From: Branchiostoma floridae
Lineage: Eukaryota > Chordata > Leptocardii > Amphioxiformes > Branchiostomatidae
DNA: 64,000 nucleotides
Assembly (NCBI RefSeq): GCF_000003815.2
Contig: NC_049983.1
Location: forward strand, 22,126,796-22,190,795
Direction: 5' to 3'
Below the pieces are notes generated by a model. The model saw only the letters and a program-made list of their open reading frames with translations, was not told where the DNA came from and did not search any database. Positions 30,001 through 45,000 of the stretch are shown here, piece by piece (within the stretch, counting starts at the first letter, position 1; every line of letters begins with the position of its first letter). The position numbers were made by a program, and so were the translations under genes.

Positions 30001-33000
30001 GCTTAAAAAATTGGGTGCACCAAAATATTTTTGGGTGCATCACTTAAATTTAAGTAATAATCTAATATCAAATTCTTAAACAAGTACCATGACAGAATTT
30101 TTTATTATCTTTCTAATGCTTAGATGTCAAGAATATGATGTATAATAGTATACTTTAATATCTTTAGATACATAAACCTAAGAAAATAATTGGGTGGACC
30201 CTGTGCACCCACAGAAAATAATTGAGGAAGAGAGTCATGGCCGTCCGTGCAACCAGCACGCCCGGATGATGATGATGATGGGTGCACATGCACCCAGTAT
30301 TTTGAGCCCTGATATAGAAAAACCAAAGAGATACCCTAACACACCTGGGGAAGAACAGTCTCTTCTTCTCCAGGTAGGCGTTCAGCCCCTTCATGATCTT
30401 GTCCAGCAGGTTGTTGGAGTCTTGCAGCTTCTCCAGCATGTTGGGCATGGCTGTGGCTTGGAGAACCTGGATGGGGGTGGGGGAGATTAGTATCAGTATC
30501 TGCAATCTTCAAAACTATGAGGACCCTGTCACACAGCCCAAAAATTGATTGATGTTGGAGTTAAATAAATAGACACTGTGTGAACTAGCCGTGGTGGGGT
30601 AACGCTAGTTCACCCACAGTCCAGCAGTCCACCGGGCAACTTTGTACCTTGTGGCACATCCCTGACAGGCACCAGTGCAATTGGGACCATAGTCTAACTA
30701 TGGTAGCCTATAGCTAGGGAAGATTTTCAGGGGGGAAAAAGAGACCCTTTACCAATTCTAAAATCAGTTGAACTTCTGGTAATCAACATTGATATGGCTG
30801 AAGCTTGCCGACTGTGTGACAGGGGCTTTAGTGCTTACAACAGACATATACATAATAGATATATTACGGATTATTGTTTGCGCCATTTAGCATTAATGTT
30901 ATGCACCAGTGATTGTGCAGATTTGTAGTGTTCTTGTCCAAACTTCTTGTCTGCCTTCACTTTTGCCTACATGTCTGCCATTACATAGGAGTGAAACCGT
31001 TTGTGTTGTGCTGAAAGAAGTGCCTGAACAAATGACTATTTTAGTATTCTGTGATCTAGGACAATGTCGTTTCTTCTACTATATGTTGATAAGTTTTAAA
31101 AGAGAGCAGTCACAAACTTCATGATGTTTGGATCCCCTTGCTCAGTTAGCTTATCATGCCCCTATAGTTACTTTTTCAAAATCATCCTGACTGCTCCATA
31201 GGCCAGAGATGAACATCGTACAACAGAGGTGCTGATCTTTAGCATTTACGTACAATTTGTGTTGAAGTGAGTTGCATGGACCATGACCATTATTTTTCAC
31301 AGACAAATTGTGATAAGATCTAACAAAATGACTTTGATGCTTTAACTTCAATGTGTGACACCAGTATAAACCAGCCACAGCTAATAGACAACACTCAAAA
31401 GCAGCAAACTGCACTTGCTACGGCAACTCGTTCTGGCTGGGGCACTTGACCAGGGTGACTTATGCCAATCTTGAGTACGTAGCTTATGTCGCTTACACGC
31501 ACCCACGCTCGTACTAAGTCCTCAAGCTTGACGTGACACAGACACAAGAGAAGGAAAAGGGTATGAGAATGGATGCAAAGAGAACAATATACAGGACAAT
31601 AACATATAAGAAGGTAACATCAAATCCCCTAACCCTGCCGGATGACCTAAGACAGCCACATCAAAATGACAGTAAACTTAAATGGATATATTAATCCCCG
31701 AGGTATGCACATTTCAGATATTCAGGTGTTCAAGAAAAGGCCTTGCTAACACAATTTCTTTAGATATGTCAGTCTTAGAGTATCCAGCAGCATTATGTGA
31801 CTTGATATGACATGTAGAATGACGAGTAAGCAACTCAGATAAATAGATTCTAAATCTTAGTCACATGATTCGTTAACTGCTACAAGGCATAACTGGGATA
31901 AAGACAGAAATTGTAGCATCAGAGCATGGGGTTAGTAAGAACAAACAGAAAGACACTGACAACAGATGACAAAATAGCAGGCTGAAAAAGATACATAGCA
32001 GGCAATATTGTTGAAATGAAGTCAGCCTGTGTAAAATATTAGGTAAGATGTGATGGTAAATATTTAAACGGTAATGACATGGATGGCACAATGAGCATAA
32101 AGACATGAAAATGCTGAGTACAATTAAAATTAAATGTATTCAAATGAAAGTAGCAGTTGTCATAGTAAAGGGATAGTAACTGACATTGTATTTTATACTA
32201 TCATTTCTGTACACACAGTGAAGCGCACACCAATAAGCTTTTGATCAGTCCCCTGACTATTGACCCATTGCTGATGTTACACTTCCATTCAGGTCACGTG
32301 ACACAGGCTTCTGGTCATTTCACGTGAGAAGGATNNNNNNNNNNNNNNNNNNNNNNNNNNNNNNNNNNNNNNNNNNNNNNNNNNNNNNNNNNNNNNNNNN
32401 NNNNNNNNNNNNNNNNNNNNNNNNNNNNNNNNNNCAACAGGCGCTCCTCCCATTCCTAGTGGACAAAGTAGTAAATACAAAATATGAGTTCAGTTTAGGA
32501 AAAATGATTATAAAGATGGGTCCAGATATAACCACTGGGCCTGAACCTTCAACCACTCGTCAACTCCCATTCCTAGTGGTTAAAGAAGTGAACCCGATTA
32601 TACAGATGATACTATGTAAGCTTAAGGTAGCTCCAGATTGAACCACTGGGCCTGAACCTTCAACCACTCGTCAAGTGTGTGCTGAATACGCAATAGCCGC
32701 TCCTCCCATTCCTAGTGGACAAAGTAGTGAATACATATATGAGATTCAGTTTTAAAAAGCCTAATAACATAATTACATGATATTTGCTAACTAAAGATGG
32801 GCTCCAGATATTACCACTGGGCCTGAACCTTCAACCACTCGTCAAGTGTGTCCTGGATACGTAACAGCCGTAACAGCCATTCCTAGTGGTAGTAGAAGCG
32901 AACACAATCGATTTAGTTCCAAAATAAGTGATAATGCATATATTTGCTAAGCTAAAGATGAGTCAAGATACTAGTACAGCTACGGGACCTGTACCTTCTA

Positions 33001-36000
33001 CCTTCTACCATCCTGGATACACAACAGGCGCTCTTCGCATTGAATAGTGGTAAGTAGTGAACTGAATCATACACATGATACTCTGTAAGAGCTCTACACA
33101 AAATTAAAACACACCTTGATTTCCTTCTCAAATGGCTTGATGAAGGGGGACCCCCTCATGGTCTGTGTCTTGACGATCTGGTCGTCCAGCATGGTCTGCA
33201 CCTCGTCCACGGAGGACAGGATGGACACGCCCGTGTCTCGGTAGGCGATGCAGTTGAAGGCGACCTCGTCCCAATCCTCCACCATCCGGGCCAGCGCCTT
33301 CTCCAGGGAGAACTCCTGCAGGGTGGGGAGTTGTTGTAAGAATGTGTAATGCTAATTCACCTTTATCTGCAGGGTATCCTATATTTGTTGCTCTTAAAAA
33401 CAAGGTATTTTGGGGATGTTACAAATAAGTTGACAGGCAGTGACTTCATGCAGAATCTATTACTTCTATGCCAAGGCTTTCAGCACCATGGACAGCACGC
33501 ACTAATGTTTGGGAGAACTACAGGGTGGAAAGGTGATGAAAGAATGTTTAGCAAACATTGTAAAATGTATTTTTGTATGATATCAATATGATTATGAAGA
33601 TAGCGGTGCCTGATGTTTTTCAGTCTTACACCGTTAAATTGTATGTGTTGGATCACTTTGGCAGTACTAAAAAAAGAGAATCCCTAAGATCAACACTGAT
33701 AATTACACTGAATACCATAATATCATCAGAGGACTGATCAAAATCATGCTGGTGAGAGCTTTTGAGTAAGATATAATGAAACCTTCATGCAGAATTTAAC
33801 ACCTCTTCACCAAGGCTTTCAGTACCATGGACAGCACTGTTGTTTTGGATGAAGCTAAGATAGAAAATTTCATAAGAACCTAAACAAAAACCAAAAACAT
33901 TCCATCCATATGTAAAATGACACTTTGTTTGGACCTAAACCAAGTCCAGGCTAGTACAAATATCTGCAAGAAAACATAATAAAAGAAGAAATTGCCAAAG
34001 TCTTGGATTTCCTGAGATAGCTTCTGACTGATGACTCAATGACCTGACATTGACTTGAACCTCCAACCTTTGACCTGAACCTTTGACCTGACCTACTGAC
34101 CTTGCTGGCTGCCCCACTGATCTGGTCGAACTGCTCCATGAACGGCCCCAGGTTCTTCTTCAGCATCTTCCGCAGGGTCGTACCGGAATCCGGCGTCAGG
34201 TCGAACCCTGCGATCTCTGACATCTTCTTCCAGTGGCGGTCTCTGAGACCCTGGTTGCACATGGTGGCGATGACCTGTACCGAGCAATCATACTCATTGC
34301 CATCTGATACCAAGTCACTGTGTAAACTGCCCAGTTTTAAACAAGCCATCTCTAACATTGTTACCAAGATCTTTGACCTAGAGACACTGTGCTCTACTGT
34401 AAATACTCTGATTGTTGATTGTGGTATTTTTTTAATGTAATACGTAGTTTGTAGTAATGTTATTAATTGTTTTGAACCTTGGAAGATTAGCCCAAATGGG
34501 CTAAAAAGTTTTTTAAGAAATAGAAATTAATAATAATAAAAAAAATGACCGGAATGTGCTCCTTGAAGTCGCGGATGCCGCCTTGTATCGTCTTGCAGAC
34601 CTCGATGGAGGGGCTGGTGACCTCATCTTCCTTCTTCCCTGGGGTCTTTTTCTTCGTCTTGGACTCGGCGTCAGACTTCTTGATGGCGTCCTTCTTGGCC
34701 TTGAGGTTGAAGACTTTCTGCATCTTGTAGATTTCCCTCTGGTACTCATCCACCTGTTTAAGGATTCAGCAAAGGATCATTAACGATTAAGTATTTGAAA
34801 CTAACTATTTTAAGAAGGTTTTGGGTTACGTGATTCTTTTTAAAGTGGACCGAACCTGTTTCATGTAGGAAGTAGTGGTAAGAAGTCTAAACTCCATCTG
34901 GTAGCATACAAGAGATGCAGATTTCTACAAGAATTTGTACTTTGAATACCTATTTGACCATTTGAAATACTTTTATTGCTTCCAATTCATTCCATTCTTG
35001 AAGCAAGATATGCTAATTACTGCAGCTTGGATAACATATTAGTCTGTCTGGGTAGGCAGCTACTCTTCAATACAAACCTGGTGGTTTATGCCATGAGGTG
35101 GTTCGAGCCACGCAATACAACAACAAAAAACTATGCAAAAGCCCCCAACCTCTGCCTCCACAGTTTCAGCCTCCAGGTGCCCGAGGATATGCAAACTACT
35201 GCACAATGGATAAGATAAATCTGTTCATTTAAGTGCAGCTTATAATACAAACCTGGTGTGATATCCCATGACTTGCTTTACATGTAACATACATTCTCAT
35301 AATTCCACCAGGTGCCATTATACTGCCACCTCAAAAAACGTTGTTATAGAGGCCTTCTCAAGATTGCCTTCAACACCTAAATATCTGAATTGTATTACAT
35401 TTAAGATATTTAACATTCAGTGTTCCAGACAATCTTAGGAAGACCTCTATACTAACGATTTTTGAGGTGGCGGTATTATGGCACCTGGTGGAATTATGAT
35501 AGTCGATGTTACCTGCTATGCAATACAAACAAACAAAAAAAGGAAAAGCCCCCACCTCTGCCTCCACCGTTTCGGCCTCCAGATCCCCGAAGGCTCCGTC
35601 CATCCATCGCTTCTCCGCCCGCTGCCACTTCACGACCGTGGAGAAAAGTTTTTGGTACGGGTCAATTCCTGTGGAGATCAGGTTCACTTCTGGGTACTCT
35701 GTCACGTCCCACTTGTACAGCACTTCCTCCTGTGGGACACATACAACAACATCAACTGTTACTAACAACTGGTGAAGAGTTTCTGGTACGGGTCGATCCC
35801 TGTGGATATCAGGTTCACTTCTGGGTACTCTGTCACATCCCACTTGTACAGCACTTCTTCCTGTGGGACACATACAACAACATCAACTGTTACTAACGAC
35901 AGCGGTGAAGAGTTTCTGGTACGGGTCGATCCCCGTGGAGATAAAGTTCACTTCTGGGAACTCTGTCACGTCCCACTTGTACAGCACTTCTTCCTGTGGG

Positions 36001-39000
36001 ACACAAACAACAACAACAACAGTTACTAACGACCGTGGTGAAGAGTTTCTGGTACGGGTCGATGCCAGTGGAGATCAGGTTCACTTCTGGGTACTCTGTC
36101 ACATCCCACTTGTACAGCACTTCCTCCTGTGGGACACAAACAACAACATCAACTGTTACTAACGACTGGTACGGGTTGATGCCAGTGGAGATCAGGTTCA
36201 CTTCTGGCTACTCTGTCACATCCCACTTGTACAGCACTTCCTCCTGTGGGACACAAACAACAACATCAACTGTTACTAACGACTGGTACGGGTCGATCCC
36301 CGTGGAGATCAGGTTCACTTCTGGGTACTCTGTCACGTCCCACTTGTACAGCACTTCTTCCTGTGGGACACAAACAACAACAACAACAGTTACTAACGAC
36401 CGTGGTGAAGAGTTTCTGGTACGGGTCGATGCCAGTGGAGATCAGGTTCACTTCTGGCTACTCTGTCACATCCCACTTGTACAGCACTTCCTCCTGTGGG
36501 ACACATACAACAACATCAACTGTTACTTCACGACCGTGGGGAAGAGTTTCTGGTACGGGTCGATCCCTGTGGAGATCAGGTTCACTTCTGGGTACTCTGT
36601 CACGTCCCACTTGTACAGCACTTCCTCCTGTGGGACACATACAACAACAACAACAAATTAATGCAGGGCTCAAAATACCACCTGCATATGCAGGTTAGTG
36701 CAGGTAAAATTGGAGCTGTGCAGGTATTTCTGGTCCTACACCTAACCGACACTGGTTTTATACATAAATGTCCTATGATGTAGGTGTCTATGGATTGTTA
36801 TTAGCTGTATTGACTGTTACCACCTATAGGCTATAAAGTATCAAAGAAAATAAAGCAATGGTACCTGAACAATTTCAGTATGATCCATACTAAATCAAGA
36901 GTGGTGCAGGTAAAATTTGTCTGGTGCAGGTAATTTTCAATGTTACCTGCACCAGCGCAGGTATGCAGAAAAAAGGATTTCGAGCCCTGTAATGTAAAGT
37001 AGTACAAACACTTTAAAATTAACACTATACATGAGGATGTCTTTGAATATTACATGGTGCAGATATTCAATTACTTTTAGTACAGACTCTGAGATTGTGT
37101 TTATGGACTAAGTGTGCAAGAATCCCAAGTCTCCTCTTGATCTTCTGTCAGAGGGTTCATCGGTCGGACAAGACTCTCAGGGTTCAGATTATCTTGGGTT
37201 CACCCAGTGAGTGAACCCTAGACTTATTTTGGGTTCTGGACCCTCCAGAACCCACACAATTTTACAGAGGTCCAGATTTCTTTTCATTTTCTCTAGCCTA
37301 TCCTAGAGGAATTGGTCCATTCAACAACTGTCAGTGACACAAATATGTGTCCTATTTACGTTACTGCTATGGAATAATTTCAAGGTAAAGAAATCAAAAG
37401 GTCAACCAGCTGCAAACATCACAACAATCTTCATCCTTATTCCCCCCCATACCTTGTTGATGAAGGTGATCTGCTCCTGTGCTTCTGTGAGCCGTTTCTG
37501 GACAGTCCTGATGTCAGTGAGGTACTGGGTCATCATGTGTTATTACCTGGATGTCTTACCTTCATCTTAAGTTGATTATTAGCGTATCTTCACCCTAATT
37601 TCGTACCTTGTTGATGAAGGTGATCTGCTCCTGTGCCTCTGTGAGGCGTTTCTGGACAGTCCTGATGTCCGTGAGGTACTGAGTCATCATGTCCAGCTCG
37701 GCCAGGTCAGCGAACTCCTCCACCTTCCTCTTCAGCTTGTCCAGCTCCAGCATCACCCGCTCGCGCTTCTGGTGCAGCTGGCTCTCGCCCTGCTGCTTGG
37801 CTTTCTCTATAAGCTAAACAAACAAACAAACAAACATTAAAAACAAACATAGATTCTGGTGGAGCTGGCTCTTGCCCTGCTGCTTGGCTTTCTCTATTAG
37901 CTAAATAAACAAAAGTTGCTTCTAAAGGTCTACAAAAAGATTATCACTAACAATTTATTGAAAAGATTTTTTAAAATCCTGCCTCTAATTTAGAATTGAA
38001 ATAAAGTCAATTTAAGTAAGTCTCAGGATCTAAACATGTATATCTAAAAAGATTTAGATTTTTGTTGGCCAAAGTTTATCCACAACCCAAAAAAGAACAC
38101 CTTCAAAATTATCCTGCCTGTGTTATCACCACTTCAAACTGTTCACAACATAGCTTCCCTACCTCATCGTTCTGTTCAAAGATGGGGTGTATCTCCCGTG
38201 GCCAGAGCAGCACGGTGGTGTTGAGGTCCAGATCCTCCTGCTGGAAGATGTAGGCATCAAGGAGGTACGACAGGCGGTTCTGGCACTCCTGTGGGGGAAC
38301 ACATAAAATTATTTTATTTGTATTTCACACCAAATTCCTCACTCAATTCAGGTGAAAATGACTGCCTAGCTTTGGTTTTCTGTCAATTTTGTTCCATTAG
38401 GTACTCCATAAATCATCCTGTCACACAGTACTTTTGATTGCCAGACAAGGACACATGCTTTAATGGACATTTTTGGTGCCTGGTATCCTCTCTATCAGCA
38501 TCTTTAAGGCATTGGCCAAAGTGTGCAGATAGGGTAGATTTAGTAGTATCCAGTATTTGCTTATACTGCTTCTGGTGCCCCTTACACAAGTGGGCAGCAG
38601 TTGGCAAGTCTTCACATCGCACTTCCAAGCAGCTCTGTCCAGCGGGGTCATGCTGGTTAGACCTCACACTTTGATGTTCTTTCTGACACACTCTAACCAA
38701 GATTTCTAGACAAAAAGATGCGGGACCCCCTGTTGATTTTAAAATCAGGCAACTTTCTGACAATAAGCATATACAGTCAAAGCTCATTGACTTAACTAAC
38801 TTGAGGTCAACTGAGTGGCACCAAATGGCAGCTGGCTTTAGACGCTTGCGATGCAGCCCCACCTATTGTAAGCTTCTCGCAATTCAGCCCCTGGCTGCCA
38901 AAAGAGAGTAGTCAATAAGAAAACACTCTACCCACCGTGATCCTGTTGTTGAGCTGCAGCAGCCCGATGGACCGGGCCTGCTCGATGTAAGAAATCTGAT

Positions 39001-42000
39001 CCATCATCTCCTCGCTGTTCTCAGGGTCCTTCAGAGCCCGCTCCTTAATCGTCTCAAACTCCTTACAGATGGACTCGTTCTCCTTGCGATGGTCGTCAGA
39101 CACCCTCTCCAACAGGACGTCTGCATGGTGTCGGACCTGTGATTATAACAAAATCATGTAATTTTTATTGATATGTAGTTTTGGGCATTGGTTGTACAAA
39201 AGTCAGATCATCTAGAAATGCTTGGTAGTATTACTATAGTATAATGATGATGATGAAGTAAAGTTTGTAAGAGTGAGACATCAATAGATGTTGCACATCA
39301 TATCATTACCGCTCACAAATATGTATGGGGTGTAAAGATCCATTATATCAACTGATGATTTGCATGTTCTTGCCGACATGGGCTAAATGCGATATCACAA
39401 TACTATTACATAAAAGACATCATTCTACATAACAATAGCAATGCTAGTTTAAGTTAGGAATGCGAGAAACAAAGCAGTTTAAACTATGCTACCACTAACT
39501 CTATTGGCTCTTCCCTGAGGCTCTTCTTAAAACGTGTCATGCCTATTATATATACCATTCTTCATTCTAAAATTGTTTTTATCAATCACTCCCATTAAAA
39601 CCGATCATTGAGATAATATTATTCCTCATTTTATATCATTTTAGTCTTGACCTGATCCCTCCCACTCTCGTTTTGACTTCATCTAAACTATTAGTAAGTT
39701 TTGTGCACTAATGGAGATCTAGATAAACTAAACCAAACCAAAACACAATACTGATAAAAGAATTTTCACAGGTTGTGGACTACTGACCCTCTCTTGCAGC
39801 CCCCTCTTCAGGTCCTCACAGTCCAGCCGGACCATGTCAAAGTGGATGATGCTGGGCAGCCCGGCTATCTCCTTCACAATCTTACGGAACTTCTCGATAT
39901 ACTGGCAGTACTCCAAGAAGGTGTGTTCCTCCTCAAGGAATGTCTTGATCTGTTTCTCGGCCTCTCCATTCACCAGGTAGTCATATTTCTCAACTGTTGA
40001 GAAAGGAAAAATTATGATGAAACTGCTAACATCTCCCACCATCTGATCTATCCCTTAGTCTAAATGTTTGACCATTGGGCACCACTCAAGATCTGGCAAA
40101 AAGTTATCTCCATCTTCGTTTTCTGTTTTTTTCTCAATTTCACTTAGTGCCATGCCTGTCCATTCTCTAATGCTATCCTCTCATCTGTTTTTTTTTTGCC
40201 TAGCCCTCTTTCTTCATCTCTGGACAGTTCCATGCATGATAGTTTTGGCTAGTTCTGTTGACAATGATTTCTGAATCAGTTTTCTTTTCTTAACTGTGAT
40301 CTAACGTCTAACTGTGGTCAAATCTGAAAGAATTCTGACAGCAAATACACACAAACATTTCATATCTTGTGGTTCATCATATTCAACTCTTTTAGTACCT
40401 GTAACTTGAATGAAATGAATGGATGGATCATATATTTCTGTGTGTAGACTCAATTTCAAATATCATCTTACACAAAAGAAATCAGACATTGTGTGACATA
40501 CATGACATGAACTGATCAACATCAGTGAATTCGATTGTTTTATCACTGAGTTTAAGAAAGCAGCTAGAATTTCATGAAGAAAATAAGAAGAACTTACTGT
40601 ACTCCTGCAGATGAAGCTCTGCCCCTTCAAAGTTGCTCTTGCAGGCCTCCCTGAGCCTGGTGGTGGCCCACCTCACGATGTGGTCCGCCACGCTCGCCTC
40701 AACGTTTACTGTGGTGCTGCCTCCAGCCAGCCAGGACTGAGGAGTGGACACAGACTGCAGACTGCGACCGATCTGGGGAGATGACAGGAGATTTCTCAAT
40801 TTAGATACAGGTAGGTAAAGGCGCAATGGCCGGTGCAATGGCCGAGTGGGTAGAGTGTTCGCCTTGCATTTGGTAGGTTGTGAGTTTGATCCCCGGCCAA
40901 GTCATACCAAAGACTTTTTTAAAAAATGGTACATGCTGCTTTCTCTGCTTAGCACTCAGCACTAATAAAAAAGATTATGGAAGTTAAACACACTTCACTA
41001 CCAGCGGACCAGCCCCCTGCTGTAGTGGCTTGCACATGTGTGGCCCAAGGGCTACAGAAGTGGAGATGGGCGCCACCCCTAAGCATCTGCACAGATGTAC
41101 GGGCAACTTTAAAGGTAAAGATGTTTCCATTGCCTTTTGTAAGGCCATATGGGCCATGGGTTGTTATCCATCGTGTCTAGGGCACGGTGTTCGGAGGTGG
41201 AGCTCAACCCTCTCCTTCCACTGCCTTTTACGTTCCCAATTGAAGCAAGGTACCAATTTGTAAACCTGGGGAGAGTGAGGATGGTCATGTAAAGTGCTTT
41301 CCCAAGAGCACAAGATGACTTGCATGACAGGATTTTAATCTAGAACCTCTGGATTCGGGACTTAACGCCCCAAAGGCAATACATATTGCACATGCTATCA
41401 TAAACTTTGGCAAAAAATGTCACACGACCGATAAAATTTCATGTTACCTCCACTATACTAATGGTACTTTACAGCACTGATGGTACTGTATTTGGAGCTA
41501 AAATCAGTCCAGTCCTGTACAAAAACATTACATTTCCAATAGAATCTACTATTTCTACACCAACACTTTCAGTACCATGGACAGTGCTTTTGGAAAATAG
41601 ACAGTTAATCATTCGGGTTTGAAATTAGTCCAGCTGAAATCAGTCCAGCCCAGTACAAACAATAGCATCCCATGCAGCATTTGAAGCTTCTAGAAGTTCT
41701 ACTCCACCCCAACAATTTCAGTAACATGGACAGCACTTTTGGAAAATGAACAGCATTTCTAGTTAGTTAGTTTAAAGCCTCATAACCAAGAGGATCTGGG
41801 TTCGAAAACACTGATGTGTCACCAATCTTGTGCCCCTGGGAAAGGTACTTTACCTGACTTTGCTCACTTCACTCAGGTGATAATCAGTACCTAGCTTCAG
41901 TACGGGCCATCTCTCGGATACAACATTATATGGCGGTCCCTTGTTTAAAAACAGCCACACCTTGAGCAGGTTAAAGACCTCACCACACTTATCGATAAGA

Positions 42001-45000
42001 GTAGGGGTCCTTCCCAGTGTGAGTGGATCAAACATATCTGTCCAGATATGCAGCTTGCACTGTTGGGTGCAAGCCTGGTGTGTAATGCCATAAGGTGGTT
42101 TATCGGGTATGCAAAACAAACAAAAACCTGCTACATTAAAAGTAAACCGACCTGCTCCATGACGAACACCACGGTGTCCTCCAGGTCCTGGTAGGCAGGG
42201 TAGAACTCCATCTTGTTGATGTCATCATCAAACGTCAGCTCCACCTTAAAGATAGGCAGCTTCATCTTGTTCTCAGGCTCGAACAGCTCCACCCAGGCAG
42301 ACACTGTTCTCTCCAGGAGGTTACGGATCTGGGGAGGTTGAAGAGGTTTTCTTAGGACGATTTTCTTAGGGCTTTCTCCTGCTTTAAAAATTTTTCCCTG
42401 CCGACTCATTGTTGTTGATTTTCCTGGTTAAACGTGTCATTTTAAGATCAATTTTATGTACTGAAGTCTCTTTTGACAATTACGTTTATTACTGTTCATA
42501 TTGTGACATGTATGTTTCCTATGTTTCTACCATGTACTTGCTATTAGCCTCTAGGCATAAACATTCTATATATATCATTATACACAAGATTCCTCTAAAG
42601 CCCTGGTCTACGATCCCCCCATCAGTTGGGTACAGTATGTAGTAACCATGACAACAATCAATCACAGCTCCTTCATACTGCACCTACCTGATTGGACAGG
42701 AGCGTGGTCACACAGTTGAAGAAGGAGTCCTGTCGGTCGGCCCGTATCCCGGCCAGGGCGTCGTCGTTGGCGTAGATCCCCACCACCTTGGGGTACCAGA
42801 TGTGCATGAGTCTCTCCTCTGCCTTCTCAAGCTCAAGAATCACGTTATTCTTCAGGTGCTCACACTCATAAGGCCCTCTGGACCTGCAAGGAGTGATACA
42901 GACGTTAAGAATCACATATCATTCTTCAGGGGCTCACACACCTACAAGGAGTCACACAGACTTTGATAATCACGTTGTTCTTCAGGTGTTCACACTCATA
43001 CGACCCTCTGGACCTGGAAGGAGCAACAGAAACTTAAGGATCAAGTTGTTCTTCAGGTGCTCACACTCGTAAGGTCAAAAGCTGATTGAGAACAAATTCA
43101 ATATTTTGGGAAATGATTGAGTCTGTCAAGGACATCAACAGGCCATGGAAACAACTCAGGATGTCTGGATTCCTTTACATCACCCATCCCTGAACTCTAT
43201 CAGCATTGTATCTCAGCTGTAGAGCTGAGTCCTCTGATTCACATGCCTCTCATAAAATGATAAAACAAACTGTAGGATGACACAACCCACACTTACTCTG
43301 ACGTGTATAAGGATCATTGTGCCTGAGTAATAAGCACATAACACAGACCATACTTATATTGAGGCATTGTCAATAGATAGTACATATACTTAGTATCAGT
43401 TTATGGGGAAATGATTAGCAGAACTTTTAAAGATAACACTGCCCATACTCACTCTGACAGGTCTATGAGGATCATGTGGCCGAGCATGTCCTGACACAGC
43501 CTGAGCACGGTCTGCATGGAGGGGTGCAGGATGTGCAGGTTCCTGTCAATGGAGGCCTTGGCAGCGTTGTACGAGTCTCTCCACGGGGAGGAGTAGTCCA
43601 GACCCATGGGCTCCTGTGGGGGTGGCCCTGACACCTCCTGGTCTAGACCTTTCACACCAGGTTTCACCAGGACTTGTTGGACTGGACAAGGAAAACAAGA
43701 CATCAAACATCTCATTACCTCTGTGAAATACATGTACTTAGGGTTTTTGCAGATTTCATATTTCATTCATTATCTAATATTGTGAATTTCTCACTATTAC
43801 AAACACATGCGATTCTCGTAATTTTGAACTCACTCACTGACACACAGCTGAGATAGAGACTTCTGTAATGTTCAGGTATCACCCGCCAATTGTCATGTAA
43901 GCTGCAGACTTAAAAACTGTCAATTATGGTACTTTTGACACAGAATTGCAACAACTACAGAAAAATGCACTTTACAACAGCTATGTACAATTATTTCAAG
44001 GTACCATTATGATGTTTCTAAACTTAAAGTGTGGCAGCAATGAAAACTTTTTTCTACAGTGAGAGATAAACTTTTCAATTCTATGATATTCCAAAACCAA
44101 CATTATCAAAAAAATAATGATGTATGCTGTAGGCCTCTGCTGTATGCCTGTATGCTACACACAATACTTACCCATGGATTTCTTCATGCTGGCCTGGTAG
44201 TCCTTGTCCACCTCAGCAAACAGAGCCTGTATCTTCTCCCTGCACCAGGGGGTGCTCTGTAGCTTCTGGGGAACCATGGACAGGATGGAGTCTAACCACT
44301 CCTGCTGCAGGGGCACCACAGGGCCGTTCTCTACACACTTCCTCAGGTAGATGTAGTTTTGCTGTGCAACAGGAGAAAAGAGTCTGTCAGTACACTTTTA
44401 TCATTATCCAAAAACTTTAAGGAAAGTCCAAACGTAAAAACAGAAATTTTCAAAGACTACATACTGAGACCCAGATGTAGGAAAAATTTTTATTTTTTAC
44501 TGAGTATGGCCTCATGTCTCTCCATGGTCAAAAAGGACAAAGTTAAGTACTAAGAAAGGCAATTACTCCCATTGAAGTATCAGTTACCACTGTAAGCAGG
44601 TTACAATACCTTTTGATAACATAAAGTACAATTCTACAACACTAAGTTAAACACAAGATTTGCCGGAAATTTGTCGGAAGCCCTAAAGTTTTTTTTACTT
44701 ACTCTGATTTTTCTCTCTGCGCTCGACATCTGTTGCCATAGCGATGAATTTTTGAAAGAACAAAGAAGACAATGGTTAGATTTATCAATGATGATCATAA
44801 ACATCAACATACATGTATCTATTCCCAAGAAGTGATGTACATGTATACAGTAAATCATCATGCTACACCAAAGATCATAAATGACATTATTTTGTATAGC
44901 ATGCCTAATTCTTATCTATGTGGTTAACTGCTTTGATCATCACTACTTAAAAGTCCTAGAACATGGAGGAGTGAAATTTCATGCAGTACTTACCTCAATC

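Noticed and set aside
35996-36661. A 221-codon plus-strand open frame as a gene
   Set aside because: Antisense of the DNAH12 exon-border array; periodic peptide content follows the 117-134 bp repeat.
44732-44745. Second X-box-like site GTTGCCATAGCGAT
   Set aside because: It overlaps the acceptor of a 27-bp coding exon deep inside the gene; probably chance.
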